Source: Maricaulis sp965657935
GTDB lineage: Bacteria > Pseudomonadota > Alphaproteobacteria > Caulobacterales > Maricaulaceae
Assembly (NCBI GenBank): GCA_965657935.1
Contig: CBFHQE010000001.1
Location: 50,132-114,131 of the forward strand
Length of the DNA: 64,000 bases
Reading direction: 5' to 3'
This document shows positions 17,358-26,600 of this stretch, in pieces (positions within the stretch are counted from its first letter, which is position 1; every line of letters begins with the position of its first letter). A program made the translations under genes and the position numbers. The notes below the pieces were generated by a model that was given only the letters and a program-made list of their open reading frames with translations, was not told where the DNA came from and did not search any database.

Positions 17358-19124
17358 ATGGCCCACTCCGTCGGTCTCTTGGAGTTTGCGCAGGCAGGCT
17401 GGACAAGCCTGCGTCGCGAAGCTTCCTCGACCGTTCATGCCATGGGCCTCGCACCGCTCATGCAGGCGGGCGGGGGCAATTCTGAAGCGCTGGCCTATGC
17501 GCTCGATGACCCCTACGCTCCCGACGGCGAACTCGGCGATTCCATTTGTGATGGCCGCTTCGCGCTGGCCGGAGACCCGTTAATCGCTCGCGACGGGCGC
17601 GAAATCTGGGACATGCTGACACCCAGCAGAGCTTTCGCCGAACAACTCCATGGCCACGTTTGGCTACGCGACGTTATTGCTGCGCCGACCCATGATGGCG
17701 CGACGGAAGCACGCCGCCTCATTGATAGCTGGATCGCCAAGCACGGACGCTGGAACAGCTTTGTATGGTCGCCCAATGTCATGTCCCGGCGGCTGATGAA
17801 CTGGCTCCGGGCCGGCGAGACCCTGTTTGGAGAAGACGGCGACGATACACGGAACCCGCAGAAACGGCGCGCAATGCTGGCCCGCCAGGCGAAACATCTT
17901 CTGCGCACGCTGCCGATCGCCGAAGACGGGCGGGTCCGTCTGCGCGCGGCGCTCGCCGCGACAATTACAGGCCTGTGCCTGCCCGACCTGGCTGCACTCC
18001 AGCGGGCCGGAATGGCGGCAGTGGCGACAGAGGTCACCCGCCAGATCTTGCCCGATGGCGGGCATGTCTCCCGCGCGCCCCAGGCCACGGCAGAAGCGCT
18101 GATTGACCTGCAAGGCCTGGTTGATATAGCCGAGATGTCCGGCATCGCTGTGCCGACCGAGATTTCCAGAGGCATTGCTCGTCTGCGTCCCATGGTGCGC
18201 TTTTTCCAGATGGCGGATGGCGGCCTCGCCGGCTTCCATGGCGGAGGTGAATTCGACACCGCCGCAGTCGCCCACGCCCTCACCCGCAGCGACGAGCCAA
18301 TCAAGCCGTTCGGTTTCGCGCCTCATTCCGGTTATCACCGAACCGAAGCAGAAGGCGCGACCGTGCTGTTCGATGTCGGGGACGCCCCCCGTGGCGAGCT
18401 GAGTACGGAAGCCCACGCCAGTGCCCTGGCCATCGAATTCTGCACGCCCGGTGGCCGCCTGGTTGTCAATTGCGGCTGGCATGATGCCCAGACGTCAGAC
18501 TGGCGCGAAGCCGTCCGCGCCACGGCCGCTCACTCCACGCTCGTTCTTGGTGAGGTGTCTTCCTCCAGAATACTGGCCGGCGGCTGGCAACGTGACATGA
18601 TGGGGGCCCGTCTTGTCGCTCCCAAAGGCCAGGTTTCCGCGCGGCGCAATGAAGGCGATATGGGCATTTGGCTGGAAGGGAGCCAGGAGGGCTATCGCAA
18701 CCGCTTCGGCCTGTCCCACCGGCGCAGGATTTTCCTCGCGGCCGATGGCGGCGACCTACGCGGTGAAGACGCCCTGTTCCGGCCGGTTACAGATGGTCCA
18801 CCGGACGATATCGAAATCCGGTTCCCTTTTGCTGTGCGTTTTCACCTGCACCCCAGCGTCCGGGCCTCGCTGTCTCGAGACAATATGAGCGCCCTTCTGG
18901 TGCAACCCAATGGCGATGGTTGGCGCTTCCGTACTGATGGCGGACCGATCGCGCTGGAGCGATCTGTATATCTGGCAGCAGGTGCCCCTCCCCAAAGAGC
19001 CTCACAAATAGTAATACATGGGGAGGCTGAGCCGTTCGGAGCGGGAGACCGCCCACCCAACAGGGTGCGGTGGGCATTCCAGCGACTGGGAAGAATCGGC
19101 GGTGCCGTAGGGGGAATTGAGTGA
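17358..19124 (+). CDS. heparinase II/III family protein
   Basis: A 588-residue protein with an N-terminal alpha-helical toroid region (to about residue 300) and a C-terminal beta-sandwich typical of the heparinase II/III-like family. FHGGGEFDTAAVAHAL near 290 and FAPHSGYHRTEAEGATVLFDVG near 320 fit this family. It lacks an obvious signal peptide, so a role in polysaccharide turnover is family-based only. In many alphaproteobacteria a heparinase-like gene lies between rsmB/rpe and purH. Its stop overlaps the next start (GTGA, 19121-19124). Confidence 0.9.
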   Translation: MAHSVGLLEFAQAGWTSLRREASSTVHAMGLAPLMQAGGGNSEALAYALDDPYAPDGELGDSICDGRFALAGDPLIARDGREIWDMLTPSRAFAEQLHGHVWLRDVIAAPTHDGATEARRLIDSWIAKHGRWNSFVWSPNVMSRRLMNWLRAGETLFGEDGDDTRNPQKRRAMLARQAKHLLRTLPIAEDGRVRLRAALAATITGLCLPDLAALQRAGMAAVATEVTRQILPDGGHVSRAPQATAEALIDLQGLVDIAEMSGIAVPTEISRGIARLRPMVRFFQMADGGLAGFHGGGEFDTAAVAHALTRSDEPIKPFGFAPHSGYHRTEAEGATVLFDVGDAPRGELSTEAHASALAIEFCTPGGRLVVNCGWHDAQTSDWREAVRATAAHSTLVLGEVSSSRILAGGWQRDMMGARLVAPKGQVSARRNEGDMGIWLEGSQEGYRNRFGLSHRRRIFLAADGGDLRGEDALFRPVTDGPPDDIEIRFPFAVRFHLHPSVRASLSRDNMSALLVQPNGDGWRFRTDGGPIALERSVYLAAGAPPQRASQIVIHGEAEPFGAGDRPPNRVRWAFQRLGRIGGAVGGIE

Positions 19125-21043
19125 GTATGCCGCGTCCACACAAGCCGCGCCCGGCAGGCAGATCATTCTGGAGCACAGTGCTGGCTGTCTCCATCTATGA
19201 CCTGTTGGCTGCAGCTGTGTCGATGTGGCTGGCGGTAACGATCCGATATTACTTTCACGAAAATTCTCCGGACCCGGATGTGGTCCTGCGGTCGGTCGCT
19301 GTCTTTACAATGGCCTGCGCGATTGTTTTCCCGCTGCAGGCTCTGCACAGGGGCGTTTGGCGCTACACGGCACTGAACGACGCTGCGCGTATCGTCCGCG
19401 CCGTCGGTATTGCCAATCTGGTTTTCCTGCCCGTGCTCTTCCTGCTCAATCGCCTCGACGGATTTCCGCGCACCAGCATCCTGATCGAAATTCCGATCCT
19501 CATCGGTCTTCTTCTTAGCGCCCGCGTCGCCGTCGCGGCCTGGCGAACTGGTGGGCTGCCCGCGGCTTTCCGCTTCGAGGACCGCATGAAACCCGCCGCA
19601 ATCTTTATCGGCAATGAAACGGATCTCGATAACGCCCTGCGTGATCTTGCCCGCCGCAACGGATCTGCGCCCTTCCGGGCCAAGGGCCTTGTTGTGCTGG
19701 ATGCTCCGCTCGCCGGGCGCGCTATTCGTGGTGTCCAGATTATCGGCGATCTGGAGGATATTCCTGCGGCGGTGAACCGTCTTTCTGCCGTCGAGAAACT
19801 ACCACCTCGCCTTGTGCTCGCGGGCGAGAAAATCGACGTCGACACGGTCAACGCCCTGATCCGGATTGCCTCAGCGACAGGCGCGAAACTCTCCCGCGCT
19901 CGACCCGGCACGGGACCCGGTGCTTTCTCTCCGGTGGAAACCGCAGACCTGCTCAATCGGCCTCCGCGCACTCCGGATCTGGAGCCAGCGCGTGAAATGA
20001 TTGAGGGCAAGCGGGTCCTGGTGACCGGGGCAGGCGGTACCATCGGGTCACAGCTCGTTCGCCTCGCCGCCCAGCTGGCACCTGAAAAACTCATCCTGCT
20101 CGATGCCTCGGAAACCAATCTCTATGAAATCGACATGGAGATGAAACGACGAGATACCGGTGTAAACTGGCGCGCCGTGCTGGCTGACGTGCGCGACCCT
20201 GACCGGCTGGACAAAGTGTTCAACGAGGAAAAGCCCAGCGTAGTCCTTCACGCCGCGGCACTGAAACACGTGCCCATGAGCGAACTCAACCCCGGAGAGG
20301 CCGTACGCACCAATGTGTTGGGCACCTCTTTGACAATTGATGCTGCTCGCAAACACGGTGCGGACGTGCTGGCCCTGATTTCCACCGACAAGGCCGTGGA
20401 ACCCTCGAATGTCATGGGCACGACCAAGCGCGCCGCTGAACTCCTCGTTCAGGCGGAGGCCGAGCGGGAAAGCCGGATGCGCATCTGTGTGGTGCGCTTT
20501 GGAAATGTGCTTGGTTCCAGCGGTTCGGTTGTCCCGCTGTTCGAACACCAGATCGAAACCGGCCAGTCCGTTACAGTGACCGACCCGGAAGCCACGCGCT
20601 ATTTCATGACGGTGAACGAAGCCTCCGGGCTGGTTCTGTCTGCAGCCTCGCTGACAGCGGCCAATCCGGAACGCAACGGTGCACTCTATGTATTCGACAT
20701 GGGTGAGCCAGTTTCGATCCTGCGCCTCGCGCGCCAATTATTGCGCCTGCGTGGTCTGGACCCGGATGCACCAGGCGCCATCAATGTCATCGGACTGCGC
20801 TCCGGTGAAAAACGGCATGAGAGCCTGATTTACGATTTCGAGGAGGCCAGTTCGACCGAGATCGGCAGCATTCGATGTGTCAATGGCGCCCGAATCCCAA
20901 CGGCGAGCGCTGAAGGCATTCTCGAAGATTTGCTGCAAAGCGCTCGCGTTAACGACCTGGAACAAATGCGGGCTTTGCTCGAGCAAATTGCCGCGCTTCG
21001 GCCCGCGATTGAAATCAACAAGGAAACGGTGCTTTCCCGCTAG
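19121..21043 (+). CDS. membrane NDP-sugar 4,6-dehydratase (CapD/WbpM/PglF family)
   Basis: A 640-residue protein with four N-terminal membrane segments (about residues 15-150), a nucleotide-binding middle domain and a C-terminal SDR domain starting VLVTGAGGTIGSQLVRLA near 295. The active site has TDKAVEPSNVMGTTKRAAE: Met replaces the usual SDR Tyr before Lys, as known for WbpM/PglF dehydratases that act on UDP-GlcNAc. It probably provides deoxyamino-sugar precursors for O-antigen, capsule or glycoprotein. It is coupled to the heparinase-family gene by a 4-bp overlap. Confidence 0.93.
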   Translation: MSMPRPHKPRPAGRSFWSTVLAVSIYDLLAAAVSMWLAVTIRYYFHENSPDPDVVLRSVAVFTMACAIVFPLQALHRGVWRYTALNDAARIVRAVGIANLVFLPVLFLLNRLDGFPRTSILIEIPILIGLLLSARVAVAAWRTGGLPAAFRFEDRMKPAAIFIGNETDLDNALRDLARRNGSAPFRAKGLVVLDAPLAGRAIRGVQIIGDLEDIPAAVNRLSAVEKLPPRLVLAGEKIDVDTVNALIRIASATGAKLSRARPGTGPGAFSPVETADLLNRPPRTPDLEPAREMIEGKRVLVTGAGGTIGSQLVRLAAQLAPEKLILLDASETNLYEIDMEMKRRDTGVNWRAVLADVRDPDRLDKVFNEEKPSVVLHAAALKHVPMSELNPGEAVRTNVLGTSLTIDAARKHGADVLALISTDKAVEPSNVMGTTKRAAELLVQAEAERESRMRICVVRFGNVLGSSGSVVPLFEHQIETGQSVTVTDPEATRYFMTVNEASGLVLSAASLTAANPERNGALYVFDMGEPVSILRLARQLLRLRGLDPDAPGAINVIGLRSGEKRHESLIYDFEEASSTEIGSIRCVNGARIPTASAEGILEDLLQSARVNDLEQMRALLEQIAALRPAIEINKETVLSR

Positions 21044-21097
21044 AGGAAGGCATGCTAACCCGCAGCCAAATTCTGACAGACCCAAGGAGCCGGTTTC

Positions 21098-22693
21098 ATG
21101 ACCGCTATGGACCTCGTACCCGTTCGTCGAGCTCTGATTTCTGTTTCCGACAAGGATGGCCTGATTGAGCGCGGCCAGCGCCTCGCAGCAGCCGGTGTCG
21201 AAATCCTCTCGACCGGCGGCACATTACGCGCGCTCAACGAAGCTGGCATCGAGGCCAAAGATGTCTCGGAAGTGACCGAATTCCCGGAAATGATGGATGG
21301 CCGCCTCAAGACTCTGCACCCGCGTGTCCATGGCGGGCTGCTCGGTCGTCGCGACAATGGCGAAGACCGCCATTCCATGGGCGAACATGGTATTCCCCAA
21401 ATCGACCTTTTGTATGTAAACCTCTACCCGTTTGAGGCCACCGTTGCGCGTGGTGCCAGCTCCGAGGATTGTGTCGAGAACATCGATATCGGTGGCCCGG
21501 CCATGATCCGCGCAGCGGCCAAAAACCATGCCTGGGTCTCCGTTTGCGTCGATGGCCAGGACGTTGACCGGGTGCTTGAGCAAATGGACGCCAATGAAGG
21601 GTCGGTGACCCAGGACCTGCGCACACAGCTCGCAGCCAAGGCCTATGCGCGCACGGCAGCTTATGATGCCGCGATTTCCGGATGGTTCGCGGATCAGCTT
21701 GGCGATGGCGCCCCTGATTTCCGGGCCTTTGGTGGCGCGCTGACCCAATCCCTGCGTTACGGGGAGAATCCTCACCAGCGCGCCGCCTTCTATACCACCC
21801 CGGAGACCCGACATGGCATCGCCACCGGTCGGCAGGTCCAGGGCAAGACGCTGAGTTACAACAATCTCGCCGATGCTGATGCGGCTTTCGAACTTGCCAG
21901 TGAGTTTGATCCCGCCGAGAAGGCCGCTGTTGTTATCGTGAAGCACGCCAACCCGTGTGGCGTAGCCGTCAACGACACGCTGGTGGGGGCCTACGAAAGT
22001 GCATTTGCGGCGGACCCTATTTCTGCCTTTGGCGGCATCGTCGCCATGAATCGCGAGCTGGACGCGTCGACCGCCTCCGCTCTGGTCAAGATATTTACCG
22101 AGGTGATCATCGCCCCGGACGCAGACGAAGACGCCCTGGCGGTGCTCTCATCCAAGACCAATCTTCGGGTCCTGCTGACCGGCGGTATGGCCAATACAAG
22201 CCAATCCGGCTGGCTGACCAAGACGGTCGCCGGTGGGCTGCTGGTTCAGGAGCGTGATATCGGCATGATTACGCCCGCTGAACTGAAAGTTGTCACCCAA
22301 CGCCCGCCAAGCGAAGCGGAACTCGCAGACCTTATGTTTGCCTGGAAAGTCGTCAAACACGTCAAGTCCAACGCCATTGTCTACACCCAGAACTGTGTGA
22401 CGGCGGGCATCGGCATGGGTCAGACAAGCCGCCTGGAAGCGGCCCGCCTGGCCGTTCGCAAGGCCGAGGCAACCGCTGCGGAAAATGGCTGGGACCAGTC
22501 CCGGACAATCGGTTCGGTCTGCGCATCGGACGCTTTTTTCCCGTTTGCTGACGGTCTCAACGCGGCCGTTGAAGCCGGTGCGACAGCGGTTATCCAGCCC
22601 GGTGGTTCAATCCGTGATGAGGAAGTCATCGCCGCAGCGGATGAAGCTGGCCTCGCCATGGTCTTTACCGGAATGCGTCACTTCCGGCACTAG
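21098..22693 (+). CDS. purH: bifunctional AICAR formyltransferase/IMP cyclohydrolase
   Basis: A 531-residue enzyme for the last two steps of IMP synthesis. The N-terminal cyclohydrolase domain begins RALISVSDKDGL and contains KTLHPRVHGGLLGRR. The C-terminal transformylase has SLRYGENPHQ near 225 and KHANPCGVA near 287 with the catalytic Lys-His. Length and both domains are complete. A strong inverted repeat follows 53 bp after the stop. Confidence 0.98.
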   Translation: MTAMDLVPVRRALISVSDKDGLIERGQRLAAAGVEILSTGGTLRALNEAGIEAKDVSEVTEFPEMMDGRLKTLHPRVHGGLLGRRDNGEDRHSMGEHGIPQIDLLYVNLYPFEATVARGASSEDCVENIDIGGPAMIRAAAKNHAWVSVCVDGQDVDRVLEQMDANEGSVTQDLRTQLAAKAYARTAAYDAAISGWFADQLGDGAPDFRAFGGALTQSLRYGENPHQRAAFYTTPETRHGIATGRQVQGKTLSYNNLADADAAFELASEFDPAEKAAVVIVKHANPCGVAVNDTLVGAYESAFAADPISAFGGIVAMNRELDASTASALVKIFTEVIIAPDADEDALAVLSSKTNLRVLLTGGMANTSQSGWLTKTVAGGLLVQERDIGMITPAELKVVTQRPPSEAELADLMFAWKVVKHVKSNAIVYTQNCVTAGIGMGQTSRLEAARLAVRKAEATAAENGWDQSRTIGSVCASDAFFPFADGLNAAVEAGATAVIQPGGSIRDEEVIAAADEAGLAMVFTGMRHFRH

Positions 22694-22746
22694 GCAGGTA
22701 GCCGGACGCACGGCTGGCCTGTATGTGAATCAGGTAAACATTGACC

Positions 22747-22776
22747 TTCCGGGACACTGATCTCAGTGTCCCGGAA
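22747..22776 (+). terminator. perfect hairpin after purH, abutting the next start codon
   Basis: TTCCGGGACACTGA (22747-22760) and TCAGTGTCCCGGAA (22763-22776) form a 14-bp perfect stem over a two-base spacer. Its last base is the A of the ATG at 22776. It is well placed to terminate purH transcription but has only a short T-rich tail, and it would also bury the initiation region of the downstream gene. Confidence 0.75.
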
Positions 22777-23636
22777 TGTTTATACGCAAGCTTTTACCCT
22801 ATGGCCTTGCCGGCGCCGCTGCGCTGGTCGCCCTGCTATTGTGTGCCTATGCCGCCAATCTGAGCGGGATCGCCGTGCCGCGACGGGCGCTGGATGACCA
22901 GGTTGCTCTTATTGAGCCCTATACAGAGATCCGACTGCCACAAGATTCAGGTGAGGCTGTGCCCGCTGTCATAATGCTGCATGGCTGTGGGGGTCGCCGA
23001 CAGGTCCAGGACAATTACGCGAATGCGGTCGTGGCAGCCGGATATGGCGCCATAATCATCAATTCCAATGGAGCACGTGGCATCGGTCGGTTCGGCGGGA
23101 TGAGCCAGGTCTGTCTGGCGTTGCGCCTGCTTGGGCAGGAACGTGCAGCGGACATCCATGCCGGCCTGCAGATCGCGGCAGATCACCCGGGGATTGACGG
23201 CGAACAAATCGCCCTGCTGGGCTGGTCTCATGGTGGCTGGACTATACTTGATGCGCTGACCTTCGCCGGTCGGGGCCAAACCCCAAGCGCGCTGCATGAT
23301 GCACCCGCCGGGCTGCCGGGCGTTCAGCTGGCCCTGGCCATGTATCCCTATTGCGGTTTTCCTGCACTGGCTGATGGCCGCGACCTTCCCCAGAACATAC
23401 CCCTGCACGCCATTCTGGCTGAAGACGATGTGATCGCCCCTGCGGGACGTTGCGAAAGACGCCTGGCACGGAGCGGCTCACATGTGAGCCATGAGATTTA
23501 TTCGGGCCAGACACACGCGTTTGACGAACCCAACGCTCCGGCGCTTGATCCGCGCATTGTCTACAATGAAAACGCCGCTGCGCGGGCGCAGCGGCGTGTC
23601 ATTGAATTGCTTGATGAACAGTTTGCGCACCCCTAG
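22776..23636 (+). CDS. dienelactone hydrolase-like alpha/beta hydrolase
   Basis: A 286-residue protein with an N-terminal signal peptide or anchor (residues about 8-28). VIMLHGCGGRRQVQ near 68 and the nucleophile motif LGWSHGGW near 148 place it in the DLH-like alpha/beta hydrolases. GQTHAFDEPNAPALDP near the C-terminus provides the catalytic His. The start ATG lies at the very end of a 14-bp hairpin and has no clear ribosome site. No in-frame alternative leaves the signal sequence intact. Its tail overlaps the glutamate dehydrogenase stop by 4 bp. Confidence 0.85.
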   Translation: MFIRKLLPYGLAGAAALVALLLCAYAANLSGIAVPRRALDDQVALIEPYTEIRLPQDSGEAVPAVIMLHGCGGRRQVQDNYANAVVAAGYGAIIINSNGARGIGRFGGMSQVCLALRLLGQERAADIHAGLQIAADHPGIDGEQIALLGWSHGGWTILDALTFAGRGQTPSALHDAPAGLPGVQLALAMYPYCGFPALADGRDLPQNIPLHAILAEDDVIAPAGRCERRLARSGSHVSHEIYSGQTHAFDEPNAPALDPRIVYNENAAARAQRRVIELLDEQFAHP

Positions 23637-26600
23637 GGCTGGGCAACTCCAGACATCTCGCCCAACTGGGTCGATGCGATAGCAAGCTTGGAGAGCGTCC
23701 AGGCCCCAGAAGCATCGAGCTGACGCTGGACACTGTCAACACGACCCGCTTCTTCTTCATTGACGGTAATCCAGGCCTCGACCAGGTTCTCCGCCCATTC
23801 ACGGCTCGGCTCTTCAACGCCTTGGGCCAGGGAGCCTCCGGCCTGAAGCGCGAAACGCATGGCAGACGCGGTCATGGCCTGCTGGCTCGCATAGAAGTCT
23901 TCCATCAGCCGACGCACGGCAAGACGATCCCAGTGCAGGTCGGAAACCACTTCCTGGCCCATGCCCCGCAAACGGTCAAAACGGAAACGCGCGCCCATCG
24001 CGTGATAGAGGAAGGCGGTTGGAGCCAGGGGCCAGTCACTGCTGATGGCCATGTCGATCACATCCGTCGACGAGGTGAGCGGGCGTAGTTCGGCAACAGC
24101 CCTCGCCAGCTCTTCCGGCGCTCCGGCTTCAACAAAGGCGGACCGGCGGGCCTCGAAACCCTGGCGCTCGTGATCGGATATGATCAGATGCACCATGGAA
24201 CGCAGATGTTGAACGCCCGGCTGATAGGTGTCGATCACATCACGGATCGGCTCGGCCTTGGTGTGGGAACGATTGCGGTTGCGACGGACCAGCCAGTAGG
24301 TCTGGCGACGCAGGAGGCGGATTATCTCTTCATGCAGCTGCAGCTGGACCCTGGCCGGCACGATATTGTCCAGCGCGTTGATCTGGTCGGTCAGCTCGGC
24401 ATAACCGAACACCTGGCGACCAGCCTCGAAGGCGCGGGCAATCGACGGAACGGTCGCCGCCGTGCTGTCAATCGCGCGATGAATGAAGGTCGGGCCACCC
24501 AGATTGATCATCTCGTTGGCCAGGAGCGTGGATATGATCTCGCGCTTCAGGCGGTGCCCGTCCATACCATCGGTAAACTTGTGCAGCTGGTCCGGGAAGT
24601 AGTGGATCAGCATCGAGCTGAAATGTTCGTCATCCGGTAGATCAGAGGCCACCAGCTGATCGAACAGGGTGATCTTGGCGTAGGAGATGAGCACGGCCAG
24701 TTCCGGGCGGGTCAGGCCTTCGCCGCGCGCCTTGAGCGTCTGGATACTGTCGGCGGGCGGCAGGAATTCGACCTCCCGGTCCAGCTGTCCGAGGTCTTCC
24801 AGACGACTCATGAAGCGCTCATGCGCATCAAGATCCGCGACCGCGGTCTTTTCCGCCATCGTCAGGGCGAGAGTCTGGTCGTAATTGTGCTGGAGAACGT
24901 GATCGGCAACATCATCCGTCATGGATTCCAGCAGGTCATCGCGACTGCCACGGTCCATATCTCCGGCCCGCACCACCGGGCGCAGGAGGATCTTGATGTT
25001 GACCTCATGGTCTGAACTGTCCACGCCCGCAGAATTGTCGACAAAGTCGGCATTGGCGCGACCGCCATACCGGCTGAACTCGATCCGCGCGGACTGGGTG
25101 AAGCCCAGATTGGCACCTTCGCCGATGACTTTTGCGCCCACTTCCTCGGCATTGATGCGCAATCCGTCATTGGCCTTGTCGCCAACTTCCCAATGCTGTT
25201 CTTCCGTGGCTTTGACATAGGTGCCAATGCCCCCGAACCAGAGGAGCTCAGCCTCGGCCTTGAGCAGTGCCTGGATCAGTTCGGTCGGGCCGACAGAGTC
25301 GTCTACCAAACCCGTCAGCGCCTTGATTTCAGGCGTCAAGGTGATCGACTTTGAGCTGCGGGGGAATATGCCGCCGCCCTTGGAAATCAGGCTCTGGTTA
25401 TAATCCTGCCAGGAGGAGCGGCCGAGCTTGAAGAGACGATCACGCTCTTCCCAGAGCGCAACCGGGTCTTGCGGGTCGGGATCAATGAAGATGTCGCGAT
25501 GATCAAAGGCCGCAATCAACCGGATCTGCTTGGACAGCAGCATGCCGTTTCCGAACACGTCTCCGGACATGTCGCCGACGCCGACAACCGTGAACGGCTC
25601 GTTCTGGATATCCTTGCCCAGCTCCCGGAAATGGCGCTTGACGGACTCCCAGGCGCCACGCGCGGTAATGCCCATCTTCTTGTGGTCGTATCCGGCCGAC
25701 CCACCCGAGGCGAACGCATCGCCCAGCCAGAAGTCGAACTCGTTCTCCGCCATGCCATTGGCCGTGTCAGAGAAAGTTGCGGTTCCCTTGTCAGCGGCGA
25801 CAACGAGATACGGATCCTCGTCATCCCAGCACACAGAGCGGTCCGGGCGAATGACAGCGTCGTCAACGATATTGTCGGTGATGTCGAGCAGGCCACGAAT
25901 AAAGGTCTTGTACGCTTCACGACCCGCTTCGAAGACTTCATCGCGCGTACCGTTTCGCGGCAGGGTTTTGGGATAAAACCCACCCTTGGAACCAACCGGC
26001 ACGATAACCGCGTTCTTGACCTGCTGGGCTTTCACCAGTCCGAGAACCTCGGTCCGGAAATCATCCCGTCGATCAGACCAGCGCAGACCCCCGCGGGCGA
26101 CGGGGCCGAAACGCAGATGCACACCTTCGACATCCGGCGCCCAGACGAAAATCTCGCGATAGGGCTTCGGCAATGGTAGCTCTTCGAGTAACTCGCTGGC
26201 GATCTTGATGGAGATACGCGGCCTTGGGTCACCATTCTCATCGCGCTGAAAGAAATTGGTCCTCAGCGTAGCTTCGATGAGATGGAAAATCCGGCGCAGG
26301 GCTCGGTCATGGTCAAGGCTGGCAACGGCATCGAGCTGTTCGCGCAATGACTGGGAAACCTCCCAGACCGCATCGCCACGCACCTTCATATCACCGTCGA
26401 ACTCCGGATCAAACTTGACCCGCGCCAGTTCGAGCAGCCCCTTGGCAATGCCTGGATTGGCGGCCAGCGCCTCTTCCTGGATGCTCTGTGAAGGATCCAG
26501 GCCCGTCTGCTGGCGATAGCGGGCACATGTGCGCAGGAAAGCCGCCTCCCGCCAGGTCACGCCGATCTCGACGATCAGGCGATTGAAGCCATCATCTTCG

